A stretch of DNA of 64,000 nucleotides from JBBDXI01 sp040902425. GTDB lineage: Bacteria; Planctomycetota; Phycisphaerae; Phycisphaerales; UBA1924. Every line of letters begins with the position of its first letter. Position 1 is the stretch's first letter. The DNA is taken from assembly GCA_040902425.1 (NCBI GenBank), contig JBBDXI010000041.1, positions 1 to 64,000 of the forward strand, read 5' to 3'. Position numbers and translations under genes: made by a program. The notes beneath the pieces were generated by a model, which was not told the origin of the DNA, did no database searches, and worked only from the letters and a program-made list of their open reading frames with translations. Shown one piece after another: positions 33,202-42,161 of the stretch.

Positions 33202-34215
33202 ATGGGCGTGATGTGGGAGATTCAGACGCCGGGGGTGCCCGGCGCGCTGGGGGTGGTGCAGCTCACAGCGCCGCGGGGCGGGATGGATGCGGCGCTCACC
33301 GGGCTGGGGATGGCGCCGGTGGGTGTGGGGCGGGTGGGCGTGCGCGACCTGCTGGGCGTGGACCGCGGCGTGGTGGTGCGGTGGACGGAGGGGAGCGCGT
33401 GGCTGATGCCGCACGGGGGCGTGGCCGTGGTGCGGGGGCTGGTGCGGGAGCTGGAGCGGCGCGGGGCGGCGCGGGCCGAGAGGGCGGACCCGCTCTCGGC
33501 GTTCCCGGAGGCGGGGGATGAGGTGGAGGCGCGGGCGCTGGCGGCGCTGGCGAGGGCGGCGAGCCCGCTGGCGGTGAATGTGCTGCTGGATCAGGCGCGG
33601 CGGTGGCGGGGGCGCGGGGGGGATGTGCACGGGCATGCCCAGAGCGGCTTGCCCATGCCACCCGAGCGTGCGCGGGCGCTCATGCGGCTGATCGATCCGC
33701 CGCTCGTGGCGCTGGCGGGGCGGCCGAACATCGGGAAGTCGTCGCTGGTGAACGCGCTGGCGGGGCGGGGGGTGTCGGTGGTGGCGGATGAGGCGGGGAC
33801 GACGCGCGACCACGTCGGGGTGATGGTGGATTTCGCAGGGGTGGTGGTGCGGCTGGTGGACACGCCGGGAGTTGGGTTTGAGGGCGGGGAAGCGGACCGA
33901 GAGGGGGAAGAGCTGGCTCGCGCGGTGGTCGGCAGCGCGGACCTGGTGCTGCGGTGCGGGGATGCGGGGGCGGGACCGGTTGAGCTTCCGGGTGACTCGG
34001 CACGGCTTGCCGCCGAGGACGGCGTCGAAGCCGTGGCACGGTCGGTGATCACGGTTGCGCTGCGGACCGACCTGGGGCTGCCGGCGTGGCGGCACGACGT
34101 GGCGGTGTCGGTAGTAACGGGTGAGGGAGTCGAGCGGCTGGTGGCGCTGGCGCGCGAGGCGCTGGTGCCGGCGGCGGCGCTGGCGGATGAACGGCCGTGG
34201 AAGTTCTGGGACTGA
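33202..34215 (+). CDS. Short MnmE-like GTPase
   Basis: This 337-residue protein resembles MnmE/TrmE, the GTPase that with MnmG modifies U34 in tRNA. The N-terminal region matches the folate-binding domain loosely (MPHGGVAVVRGLVREL). The GTPase domain is clear: GRPNIGKSSLVNAL (G1), DEAGTTRD (G2), DTPG (G3) and VVTGEG (G5). The NKxD position reads ALRTDL, and the C-terminal Cys motif FCIGK is absent; the protein ends in PWKFWD. Canonical MnmE is about 450 residues. Residues about 142-154 come from an in-frame palindrome (33628-33663). It follows coaX across repeat B2. It may be a divergent MnmE or a sister family. Confidence 0.76.
   Translation: MGVMWEIQTPGVPGALGVVQLTAPRGGMDAALTGLGMAPVGVGRVGVRDLLGVDRGVVVRWTEGSAWLMPHGGVAVVRGLVRELERRGAARAERADPLSAFPEAGDEVEARALAALARAASPLAVNVLLDQARRWRGRGGDVHGHAQSGLPMPPERARALMRLIDPPLVALAGRPNIGKSSLVNALAGRGVSVVADEAGTTRDHVGVMVDFAGVVVRLVDTPGVGFEGGEADREGEELARAVVGSADLVLRCGDAGAGPVELPGDSARLAAEDGVEAVARSVITVALRTDLGLPAWRHDVAVSVVTGEGVERLVALAREALVPAAALADERPWKFWD
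33628..33663. repeat. GGGCATGCCC/GCCCATGCC palindrome inside the MnmE-like gene
   Basis: CACGGGCATGCCC, then AGAGCGGCTT, then GCCCATGCCACCC. The element is in frame and encodes a stretch that interrupts the helical region before the G1 motif. Confidence 0.72.
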
Positions 34216-34219
34216 TGCT

Positions 34220-34309
34220 GGGTGCCACTGCTCGCCGTCCTCGGCGCAGCAGTGCCGGAGGGTGGAAACGCACTGCTGCGCGGCGGGGACGCCGCGAGCG
34301 GTGGCACCC
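34220..34309. repeat. 90-base palindromic element, copy 2 (family E)
   Basis: The left end GGGTGCCACTGCTCGCCG and right end GCGAGCGGTGGCACCC pair with one mismatch. Inner arms GCGCAGCAGTGC and GCACTGCTGCGC pair perfectly, so the whole can form a branched fold. Length is 90 bases, equal to family D. It lies between two convergent genes. Confidence 0.9.
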
Positions 34310-34316
34310 GGCGGGC

Positions 34317-36653
34317 TCAGGGCGCGCGGTCGATGGCTACGGCGAGCTCTACGGTCTGCGGCTCAAGGCACTCGGTGTCGGTGCAGGCCTGGAAGGTGAC
34401 GGCGAGGAGGGGGCGGCCGGACCAGCTACCGGTTGACTCGAGGGCGACGTCGAACTCCAGCGAGCCCTTGTGGATGCGGATGTCGGCATCCGGGCCGTAG
34501 GGCTCGCCCTGCGGGTAGTCGGCGTAGGCGGCGATGCCCGTGCCGTTGACCACGTGAACGCGGAGGGGAACCAGGCCCTGGCCGCCGGGGCCGGGGTCGG
34601 CGGCGGTGATGTGGTGGCCGGGGGCGATGCGGACGACGAGGCGCAGTCTCGCCGGGGTGCCGGGGCCGACGGCAACGCGGTCGGTGCTGGCGTAGACCTC
34701 GACGGGGGAGAAGTCGGCGGGGCTCGCGGCCGCGGGGGGGGGGGGGGCGGGGCCGAGGGCGGCGAGCTGCGCAGCGATGGCATCGCCCTCGGCGAGCAGG
34801 GCGAGGAGGGAGCGGACGGCGTTGATGGTGGAGGTTGGGGACCGGGCCACGGCGGCGGAGAGCGAGGCGAGCGTGGCGATGGCGTCGTCGAGATAGCGCG
34901 GGTCGCGGGTGAGGTCGTGGAGGGCGACCAGGTTCTGGAGCATGACGGAGGAGCCGCTGGGGAGGGCGCCGTCGTGGGTGCTGCGGGCGCGGAGGAAGAG
35001 GTCGGGCTGGTCGGCGCGGGTGTCGAAGTAGCCGCCCCCCCCACCGCCGCCGGGGCCGCCGGCCGCGCCGGGATCGCCGAAGAGCCGGCGAGCCTCATCG
35101 GCGTGGTCTTTCGCCTGCGCGAGGTGGTCGCGCCCGGCGGCTGTGAGCGAGAGAAGGGCGTCGATAACGAACGCATAGTCCTCGAGGAAGGCGGGGGTCT
35201 TGGCCTGGCCGGCGCGGTAGGTGCGGAGGAGGCCGGACTGGCCGCGGAGGCGGGAGAGGATGAAACCGGCGGCGCGCTCGGCGGCATCGAGGTAGCGCGG
35301 CTCGGAGAGGGCCGCGCCGGCACGGGCGAGGGCGGCGATCATCAGACCGTTCCAGGCGGTGATGACCTTGTCATCCAGGCGGGGCTGCTTGCGCGTGGCG
35401 CGGGCGGCGTAGAGCGCCGCGTTCACCTGTGCGAGCTTGGATTCGAACTCGGCGGGCGAGAGGCCGAGGGACTGGGCCAACCGCTCCGGGCGAGCGTCGA
35501 GGTGGAGGATGTTGGCCGGCGGCGCGTCGGGATGGTGCGGGTCGCGGAAGTTGGGGCCGCGGTCGAGGTGATACGCCTTGACCGCGAAATCAGCGAGCGC
35601 GGGCGGCACCGCGGCCCGCACCCCGGCCTCGTTCCACAGGTAGTTGCCGCCCTCGCGCCCGTCAACCTCGGCATCCTGGGCGCTGGCGAAGGCACCCTCC
35701 TGCGTGGTCATCTCGCGGAGCACGTAGTCGAGCGTGCGGCGGGCGACACGGCGGTACCAGTCGTCGTTGTAGACGCGGCCGGCGCGGGCGTAGAGGGCCG
35801 CGAGCTGGGCGTTGTCGTAGAGCATCTTCTCGAAGTGCGGGACGAGCCAGCGCTCGTCGACGCTGTAGCGGTGGAAGCCGCCGCCGGCATGATCGAAGAG
35901 GCCGCCCGCGCCCATTCGGTCCAGCGTGACGCGGATCGCCGTGTCGGCGGCGTCGCGCGTGGCGTCGTCGGCGGCCGAGTCGCGGACATCAAGCAGGAAC
36001 TCCAGGTACGCGGGCTGGGGGAACTTGGGGGCGCTCCCGAAGCCCCCGTGGACGCGGTCGAGCTGGCGCAAGAGGGTCTGGGCCGCGCTGGCGACCTGCC
36101 CGAGGCCCAGGGCGACCGGCGCCTCCGCCGCGGCCATGTGCTGGCGGATGCCCTCGGCCACGCTGGACGCCTGCTCGAGGACCTCGCCCCGACGGTCGCG
36201 CCAGGCGTGGGACATCGCCTCCAGCAACTGCGGGAAACCAGGCATGCCGTGGCGCGGCTCGGGGGGGAAGTACGTGCCGGCAAAGAAGGGGCGGAGGGAG
36301 GAGGGCTCGAGGAAGACGGACATGGGCCACCCGCCGCGCCCCGAGAGGAGCTGCGTCGCGGTCATGTAGAGGTCGTCGACGTCGGGGCGCTCCTCGCGGT
36401 CCACCTTGACGGGGACGAAGGAGTCGTTGAGCTGGCGGGCGATGGTCTCGTCTTCGAAGCTCTCGCGCTCCATGACGTGGCACCAGTAGCACGTGGAGTA
36501 GCCGATGCTGAGGAAGATGGGGACGCCGCGCCGGCGGGCCTTGGCGAAAGCCTCCTCGCCCCAGGGGAGCCAGGCGACGGGGTTGTGCGCGTGCTGCAGG
36601 AGGTAGGGGGAGGTCTCGGAGGAGAGGCGGTTGGAAGCGTGTGGAGAGGGCAT
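34317..36653 (-). CDS. DUF255 thioredoxin-fold protein (YyaL-like)
   Basis: This 778-residue protein has a thioredoxin-like N-terminal domain and an (alpha/alpha)6-barrel-like middle region. The family start SPYLLQHAHNPVAWLPWGEEAF is followed by the redox motif STCYWCHVM, then KVDREERPDVDDLY and GGWPMSVFLEP. The middle contains EKMLYDNAQLAALYA and QDAEVDGREGGNYLW, features of the SPATA20/YyaL family. Its physiological role is not established. A run of 14 G (34734-34747) codes for consecutive prolines near the C-terminal domain. The start is at ATG 36653. Its stop lies 7 bases past repeat E2. Confidence 0.88.
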   Translation of the reverse strand: MPSPHASNRLSSETSPYLLQHAHNPVAWLPWGEEAFAKARRRGVPIFLSIGYSTCYWCHVMERESFEDETIARQLNDSFVPVKVDREERPDVDDLYMTATQLLSGRGGWPMSVFLEPSSLRPFFAGTYFPPEPRHGMPGFPQLLEAMSHAWRDRRGEVLEQASSVAEGIRQHMAAAEAPVALGLGQVASAAQTLLRQLDRVHGGFGSAPKFPQPAYLEFLLDVRDSAADDATRDAADTAIRVTLDRMGAGGLFDHAGGGFHRYSVDERWLVPHFEKMLYDNAQLAALYARAGRVYNDDWYRRVARRTLDYVLREMTTQEGAFASAQDAEVDGREGGNYLWNEAGVRAAVPPALADFAVKAYHLDRGPNFRDPHHPDAPPANILHLDARPERLAQSLGLSPAEFESKLAQVNAALYAARATRKQPRLDDKVITAWNGLMIAALARAGAALSEPRYLDAAERAAGFILSRLRGQSGLLRTYRAGQAKTPAFLEDYAFVIDALLSLTAAGRDHLAQAKDHADEARRLFGDPGAAGGPGGGGGGGYFDTRADQPDLFLRARSTHDGALPSGSSVMLQNLVALHDLTRDPRYLDDAIATLASLSAAVARSPTSTINAVRSLLALLAEGDAIAAQLAALGPAPPPPAAASPADFSPVEVYASTDRVAVGPGTPARLRLVVRIAPGHHITAADPGPGGQGLVPLRVHVVNGTGIAAYADYPQGEPYGPDADIRIHKGSLEFDVALESTGSWSGRPLLAVTFQACTDTECLEPQTVELAVAIDRAP

Positions 36654-36754
36654 GTGGGTGAGTTCGAGATTCAAGACTCAAGAGAAGAGCAACGGGCGAG
36701 CGAAGCTGAAGGGCGCCGGCCGCGCGGGGCTGCGGTCTGGCAGGGCGGGCACAC

Positions 36755-37816
36755 TCATCGGAGACGGCGCGACACGAGGCGCCCGAGGGGACGGACGAGG
36801 ATCGTAAGGAAGTCGCGGGCGAGGGGGTCGTGCGGGACGGGGAGGTTGGGCGTGCCACGCTCCGGCGCCGCGGCCGCGCCGATGCGGGCGGGGGCGGGGG
36901 AGAGGGTGCGCACGGCGGCAACGCTGCTGGTGAGGACGGCGTCGCCGGGGAGGATGAGGCCGGTGAGGGCGATGGTGCCATCGAGCGCGCGCAGCTCATC
37001 GTCCTCGTCGGGCGCGAGCAGGTCGTCGCGCGACTCGGCGAAGGCGCTGGCGTACGCCCGGGCGGCGAGGGCGAGCTCGGCCTGGGGCTGGGCGAGGTCC
37101 TCTGGGGCAAGGGAGGGGGCGCCCTCCACGAAGGCGGCGAGGGCGTGGCGGAGGTCGGCGAGCTCGGGCGCAAGGAGCTCGCGGGCGGCCAGGAGCCGCT
37201 CGGCGCTGGCCTGGAGGAGCACCGGCAGCGCGACGGCGAAGGCGCGGCGGCCGAGCTGCTCCTCGGCGCGTTGCACGATGCTCTGCGGGTCGGAGCGCAT
37301 CACGACCAAGCCGTGGCGGGCGGCGAAGCGGTCCATGGCCGCGGCCATGGGGACGGTGATGGCTGGGTCTGGGCCGGCCTTGAGCAGGTCGCGGGCCACA
37401 GAGTCGAGGTAGTGCTCCTCGGACTCGAAGAGTTCCGGGCGCATCAGGGCGCGCAGGGGGGAGAAGCGGGGCTCGCCGGCGATGCGGGCGCAGGCGGCGC
37501 GGACGTCATCGAGAGAGTCGGCGCCGGCGGCGGCAGCGCCCACGACCCCGGCGGTCCAGAGGGGGACGGTCCAGGACCAGCTCTGGATGAGGCCGAGGTA
37601 GCTGGGGACGCGGGAGGAGAGTTCTTCGGCGTGCCGCCGGGTGCCGTTGAAGGGGCCGGGGAGCATCGTCAGCGTGCGCTCGGCCAGCAGGAAGGCGGCG
37701 ATGGCGGCGGGCTCGCGGGTGGTGAGGTGATAGGGGCTGACAAGGGCCTGCATCTGAGAGGATAGGGGCGGGTTGAAGGGGCGTGCGCCGTTGCCCGAGC
37801 CACCCGGCTGAGTCAC
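36755..37816 (-). CDS. Protein of unknown function in hydrolase operon
   Basis: This 353-residue soluble protein, largely helical and rich in Ala and Leu, shows no domain that I recognise. Segments such as VPSYLGLIQSWSWTVPLWTAG and RPELFESEEHYLDSVARDLLKAG look conserved. The GTG at 37816 overlaps the stop of the hydrolase gene as GTGA, so it is the fourth member of the minus-strand chain VTT protein - galE - hydrolase - this gene. A coupled position suggests a related job, but none is apparent. Confidence 0.68.
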   Translation of the reverse strand: MTQPGGSGNGARPFNPPLSSQMQALVSPYHLTTREPAAIAAFLLAERTLTMLPGPFNGTRRHAEELSSRVPSYLGLIQSWSWTVPLWTAGVVGAAAAGADSLDDVRAACARIAGEPRFSPLRALMRPELFESEEHYLDSVARDLLKAGPDPAITVPMAAAMDRFAARHGLVVMRSDPQSIVQRAEEQLGRRAFAVALPVLLQASAERLLAARELLAPELADLRHALAAFVEGAPSLAPEDLAQPQAELALAARAYASAFAESRDDLLAPDEDDELRALDGTIALTGLILPGDAVLTSSVAAVRTLSPAPARIGAAAAPERGTPNLPVPHDPLARDFLTILVRPLGRLVSRRLR

Positions 37817-39098
37817 TCTCGCCTGATGGCCTTGTCGAGCCAGTCGAGGATGTCGCCGGCTTTCTTCGGGAGGCGCATGAAGACCTCCTCGTGGCCGGCC
37901 TCCTCGGACCAGCGCTCGGGGCGGCCGAGGCGTTCCCAGAGGAGGTCGCCGAGGTGGGCGGGGACAGCGGCGTCGTGGGTGCCGTGGATCATGAGCACGG
38001 GCTTGCCCTTCAGCGCGGCGGCTGTGTGGAAGGAGTCGAGGGGGGCACGCTGGAGGTAGAGGGCGGCGAGCGCTTTCTGCTGGTCGTCGGTCGGGGGCTC
38101 GGGCCAGTCGAAGCGGATCGAATCGACCATGAAGCGGTAGTTGCTCTCGAGGGCGATGGTGACGAAGTCGGCGCCGCCGGCGATGAGGACCGCGGCGGCG
38201 TAGCGCTGCGGCTCAAGGGCGACCACGCTGGGGAGGGTCATGGCGCCGCCGCTCATGCCCACGGCGATGCACGGGAGCTTGGCGAGCGCGGGTTTCTCCG
38301 CGCCCAGGTGCTGGAACGCGGCCTGGGCGGCGTAGGCGCACTCCGCGACGCGGTCCTGCATCTCCGCGGCGGCGCGTTCGGCGGCGCTCTCGAGGTTCTG
38401 CGGGTCGATGCGGATGGTGGTCCGCTCGGTGAATCGGGAGGGCTGGGCCATCATGCGCAGGACCGCCCAGCCGCGCTTGCGGAACTGCTCGATGAGGTGC
38501 TCGATGACGGGCTCGGGGGTGTTGAAGAGGCCCGGCATGACCAGGGCGACGCCCGCGGGGTCGCCCGCGCGGGTGGGCTCGTAGAGGGCGAACCAGGTGC
38601 GGCTCAGCACGAGCGTGCGGACCTCGGGTTCCTGGCGGCTCTGCCAGGTGCGCGCGGAGACGAACTTGAAGTGGACGCCGGCCCCCCCCCCNNNNNNNNN
38701 NGCGGGCGCGAGGGGCGGGCATCGGCCCGCTGGCGCGCGGGGCCGAAGAGGAACGAGCCCGAGCGCTCGAACTCGACGGCGGGCATCCCGGCGCCCGCGG
38801 GGTTGAAGGGGCCGGCGCCCACGGCCTCGGCGTCGGCGAGGTCATCTGCGGAGGGACCGCGGAGCTGCGAGGGCTGGAAGCCGACCAGGCCTGTGGGCGC
38901 ATCGACGGGGCGGATGACGCCCCTGGCTCCGGGGTGGCCGACGATGAGCGCCCGGGCGGGCCATGCCGGCGGTAGGAGGTAGGGGGCGTCGGCGGCTCCG
39001 GCGAGCGCCGGCGCGGGGGGCTGCGCCGCGGGCGTCGGCGCCCCGAACGCACACGCCGCGGCCATGAGGAGAACGAGCAGGGATCGGGCTGGCTGCAT
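37813..39098 (-). CDS. Exported alpha/beta hydrolase, split by an assembly gap
   Basis: The N-terminal part starts at ATG 39098 with a signal peptide (SLLVLLMAAACAFGA). After the gap at 38692-38701 the frame shifts, but reading resumes as VHFKFVSARTW and continues through MPGLFNTPEPVIEHLI. The nucleophile elbow is GMSGG (with Ser), the acid is in HGTHDAAVP, and the His in EEAGHEEVF. These mark an alpha/beta hydrolase, possibly an esterase or dienelactone-hydrolase-like protein. The apparent frame change at the gap is best explained by an unknown gap length, not mutation. The start overlaps the galE stop as TGATG. Confidence 0.75.
38692..38701. other. Assembly gap (10 N) after a poly-C tract
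   Basis: Ten N follow a run of ten C within the hydrolase gene. The gap length does not restore the frame, so the number of N is not real. Confidence 0.99.
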
Positions 39099-40123
39099 CA
39101 GGAACGGTACCCGCGCGGATGCTTCTGGAACCAGCGCCAGGCGGACCCGATGACCTCGTCGAGGGTGGTAATCTGGGCCGACCAGCCCAGGTCGCGGCGG
39201 ATTTTGGAGGGGTCGGCGTAGAGGGACGGCGGGTCGCCGGGGCGGCGGGGGCCCTCCTTGACGGCGAACTCCTTCTGCGTGATCCGCCGGGCCGCGTCGA
39301 TGATCTGGCGGACGGAGTAGCCCTTGCCGATGCCGAGGTTGTAGGTGCGGGCATCGCCCGGGCGGAGCGCCGCGAGGACCTTCACGTGGGCGTCGATCAG
39401 GTCTTCGACGTGGATGTAGTCGCGGATGCAGGTGCCGTCGGGCGTCGCGTAGTCGGTCCCGAAGATGGTCACGCCGTCGCGCTGGCCGAGGGCGGCCTGG
39501 AGGATGACGGGGATGAGGTGGGTCTCGGGCTCGTGGTGCTCGCCGATGAGGCCGGTCCGGTCCGAGCCGGCGACGTTGAAGTAGCGGAGGGCGGCGAAGG
39601 CGAAGCCGTCGCGACCGGCGGGCGATGCGGCGTAGTCGAAGAGCATGTGCTCGACGTGCAGCTTGCTCCGCCCGTAGGGGTTGATCGGGGCCTGCGGGCA
39701 GGTCTCCGGGATCGGGATGTACTGGGCCGGGGGCTCGCCGTAGGTGGCGCAGGTGCTGCTGAAGACGAATCGCTGGACGCCCGCGCCCGCGGCGGCCTCG
39801 ATGAGCGAGAGGGCCCCGGCGGCGTTGTTGCGGTAGTAGAGCAGCGGCTGCTCGACGCTCTCGCCGACGTAGGCGTGGGCGGCGAAGTGCAGCACGGCCT
39901 CGACGCGGCGCTCGCGCATGAGGCCCTCGAGCAGGGCCCGCTCGCCGATGTCGGCTTTGACGAAGTGGAGGCTCCCCCCAGCGGTGCTGCGGAGGCGCTC
40001 GATCGCCTCCGCGTGCCCGCGGAAGAGGTTGTCCACCCCCACCACCTCGTGGCCATCCTTGAGGAGCCGCTGGACGGCGTGGGAGCCGATGTAGCCGGCA
40101 GCGCCGGTGACGAGGATGCTCAT
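39098..40123 (-). CDS. galE: UDP-glucose 4-epimerase GalE
   Basis: GalE interconverts UDP-glucose and UDP-galactose. The 341-residue extended SDR protein has the NAD-binding GAAGYIGSH, the HFAAHAYVGESV block, SSTCATYGEP and the catalytic YGRSK. The GTCIRDYIHVEDL segment is typical of GalE. It would supply UDP-galactose to the glycosyltransferases in this window, though no direct link is shown. The start at 40123 overlaps the VTT-domain gene stop as ATGA, and its stop overlaps the hydrolase start as TGATG. Confidence 0.94.
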   Translation of the reverse strand: MSILVTGAAGYIGSHAVQRLLKDGHEVVGVDNLFRGHAEAIERLRSTAGGSLHFVKADIGERALLEGLMRERRVEAVLHFAAHAYVGESVEQPLLYYRNNAAGALSLIEAAAGAGVQRFVFSSTCATYGEPPAQYIPIPETCPQAPINPYGRSKLHVEHMLFDYAASPAGRDGFAFAALRYFNVAGSDRTGLIGEHHEPETHLIPVILQAALGQRDGVTIFGTDYATPDGTCIRDYIHVEDLIDAHVKVLAALRPGDARTYNLGIGKGYSVRQIIDAARRITQKEFAVKEGPRRPGDPPSLYADPSKIRRDLGWSAQITTLDEVIGSAWRWFQKHPRGYRS

Positions 40124-40833
40124 GGGGCCTCCGTGGGGGCGGCCGGCGCCGGGGCTGCCGGGGCGGGGCGCGCCGGCGCGTCGTCCTTCTTGTCGGCCAT
40201 GACGCCGATGAGGATAAAGCCGCCGACGAGGGCCGCGGTGAAGAGGAACGTGAGGAGGTTGAAGTACTTCTCGACGAAGGCCCGGGCCGGGGGCCCGAAC
40301 TTCCAGAAGACGGCGGCGACGAGGAAGAAGCGGGCCCCGCGCCCGATCATCGAGCCGACGATGAGCGTGAGCAGCGAGATCTCGAAGACGCCCGCGGCGA
40401 TGGTGAAGACCTTGTAGGGGATCGGCGTGAACGCGGCCGTGAAGATGGCGAGGAAGGCGTTGGCCTCGAACTTGTCGTGGACGAGGGCGAAGTTCTTCTC
40501 GGTGACGCCCGGGACATACCGGAAGAAGAACCCCCCCACCGCGTGCCAGAGGGCGTAGCCGATGATCCAGCCGAGGATGCCGCCGAGGACGGAGGCGACG
40601 GTGCTGACGGCGGCGTAAAGCCAGGCGCGGGAGCGTCGCTCCAGCGTGAGGGCGATCTGGAGGACATCCGGCGGGACGGGGAAGAAGCTGGACTCGGCGA
40701 AGCTGAGGAGGAAGAGGGCGGTGAGGGCGTGCTTGCTGTGGGCGAGGGAGAGGACCCAGTCGTAGAGCCGGCGGTGGTAGTGCCAGCGGGGGACGGGGGC
40801 GGGCCGGGAGGTGGGCGCGGGGGTGGCGGTCAT
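40120..40833 (-). CDS. VTT-domain (DedA/YqaA-like) membrane protein
   Basis: This 237-residue membrane protein of the VTT/SNARE-associated superfamily, whose DedA members act in lipid flipping and membrane homeostasis, has about five spans. The YqaA-like pattern is seen in ESSFFPVPPDVLQIAL, then GWIIGYALW and AFTPIPYKVFTIAAG with the conserved prolines. It ends in an Ala/Pro-rich tail. The ATG at 40833 is the first after a non-homologous region. It is the first gene of the coupled chain leading to galE. Confidence 0.85.
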   Translation of the reverse strand: MTATPAPTSRPAPVPRWHYHRRLYDWVLSLAHSKHALTALFLLSFAESSFFPVPPDVLQIALTLERRSRAWLYAAVSTVASVLGGILGWIIGYALWHAVGGFFFRYVPGVTEKNFALVHDKFEANAFLAIFTAAFTPIPYKVFTIAAGVFEISLLTLIVGSMIGRGARFFLVAAVFWKFGPPARAFVEKYFNLLTFLFTAALVGGFILIGVMADKKDDAPARPAPAAPAPAAPTEAP

Positions 40834-40874
40834 GCGGGGGGCAAGTGTAGAGGCGGTGGCGACCGGGATCGGAC

Positions 40875-40913
40875 GGGCACCGGGTTGACCGAAGACGGTC
40901 AAACCCGTGGCAC
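40875..40913. repeat. GGGTTGACCG palindrome overlapping the lgt stop (family G)
   Basis: GGGTTGACCG (40882-40891) pairs with CGGTCAAACCC, then GTGGCAC. The lgt stop codon (40899-40901, read on the minus strand) is part of the right arm, so the element supplies the end of the gene. Confidence 0.72.
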
Positions 40914-42065
40914 GGGCCTCAGCCAGCCGCCGATATGCGGCAGGGCGCGACGGCGGATGAGGATGAGGCCGATGACGCCCGTGGCCACCATGCCGGCGCT
41001 GAGCCACTGGCCGCGGGTGAGGCCGTAGATGTACGCGTTGTTCATGGCGTCGGGCAGCCGCCAGAAGGCCTCGGCGATGATGCGGACCGCGCCGTAGGCG
41101 ATCATGAACCAGGCGCTGACCGTCCCGGGGCGGCGGGGGCGGGCGGCGATGGCCCAGACGATGATCAGGACGAGGAGGCCCTCCCCCGCGGCCTGGTAGA
41201 GCTGGGAGGGGTGTCGCGCGGAGACCAGCGGGGCGACCTGGTTGGCCAGCGTGTCGTTGCCGCTCTGGATGAACTCCAGGAGGCGGCCGTGGCCCTCTTC
41301 GAAGGTGCGGCCGGGGGCGAGGCCATGGATGATCGCCTCGGCCTGGCGCCACTGCTCCCGCGTGTGGATGGGCGGGCGGTCCTGGAGGACTCCGGCCCAG
41401 CGCGAGTGCTCGTCGAGGAGTTCCTGGGGGAACTTGACGGCCCACCACGGCGCCGGCTGGCCGGGCGGGGCGGCGATGCGCCCCAGCAACTCGCCGTTGA
41501 CGAAGTTGGCGAGACGCCCGAGGAAGAGGCCGGGGGGGGTGAGGAGGGCGAAGGTGTCGAGGATGTGGAGCATCCACGGGCCGCGGTTGAGCTGTGGCAC
41601 CGACTTCGCCGCCCCGGACTTGCCCATCGCAAAGGGGGGGGTTGTGGGGGCGGCGAAGTCGGTGGCACGGGCCCGCTGCTCGCGCTGTATGAACCGGGCG
41701 ATGAACCAGGTGGCGACGATGACGCCGAGCAGGCCGCCGTGGTAGGACATGCCCCCCTTGTTGATGGCCAGGGCGCCCCACCATGGCGCGGATGAGGTCC
41801 ACTCCCAGAGGAGGGAGGGGTGGTAGAAAATGATGTAGCCGAGACGGCCGCCGATGACCACGCCGGCGACGCCGTAGAGGACGGCGTCGCCCGCGCGCTG
41901 CCTGGTGGTGTACGTGGCGCCGCGGGCGGCGAGCCAGCGGAGGAGCACCCAGGCAATGAGGAACCCCGTGGCGTAGGCGAGGCCGTACCAGCGGATGCCG
42001 AAGGAGCCGGTGATGCGGAGGGCGAACGGCGAGAGGTCGTGGAGCCAGGCGGCGAGGAGGGGCAT
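40899..42065 (-). CDS. lgt: Prolipoprotein diacylglyceryl transferase Lgt
   Basis: Lgt transfers diacylglycerol from phosphatidylglycerol to the lipobox cysteine of prolipoproteins. The 388-residue protein has about seven spans, the GIRWYGLAYATGFLIAW entry motif, the SYHGGLLG block, and the Lgt signature GRLANFVNGELLGR. Residues about 133-157 are an insert from an in-frame 75-base palindromic element (41594-41668) absent from the family. A second extended loop holds RPPIHTREQWRQAEAI. The lipoproteins at 45364 and 45965 are plausible substrates. The start at 42065 fits the first span. Confidence 0.93.
   Translation of the reverse strand: MPLLAAWLHDLSPFALRITGSFGIRWYGLAYATGFLIAWVLLRWLAARGATYTTRQRAGDAVLYGVAGVVIGGRLGYIIFYHPSLLWEWTSSAPWWGALAINKGGMSYHGGLLGVIVATWFIARFIQREQRARATDFAAPTTPPFAMGKSGAAKSVPQLNRGPWMLHILDTFALLTPPGLFLGRLANFVNGELLGRIAAPPGQPAPWWAVKFPQELLDEHSRWAGVLQDRPPIHTREQWRQAEAIIHGLAPGRTFEEGHGRLLEFIQSGNDTLANQVAPLVSARHPSQLYQAAGEGLLVLIIVWAIAARPRRPGTVSAWFMIAYGAVRIIAEAFWRLPDAMNNAYIYGLTRGQWLSAGMVATGVIGLILIRRRALPHIGGWLRPVPRV
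41594..41668. repeat. 75-base palindrome in frame in lgt (family F)
   Basis: The left arm GTGGCACCGACTTCGCCGCC (41594-41613) pairs with GGCGGCGAAGTCGGTGGCAC (41649-41668), with one mismatch. The 75 bases add 25 codons. A tract with the same GTGGCAC ends lies at 53471. Confidence 0.9.
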
Positions 42066-42161
42066 GGGCGAAGGGTAGGGACTTTGCTGCCAGCGACCGG
42101 CACCCATCCTGCTCGCGGCGGGCGTGCACCGCCGATAGAATCTTGGCCTGGGAGCGCACGC

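Noticed and set aside
37813..39098. Frameshifted pseudogene of the hydrolase
   Set aside because: The frame change coincides with the N run, whose length is arbitrary. Both sides keep intact motifs and normal codon use.
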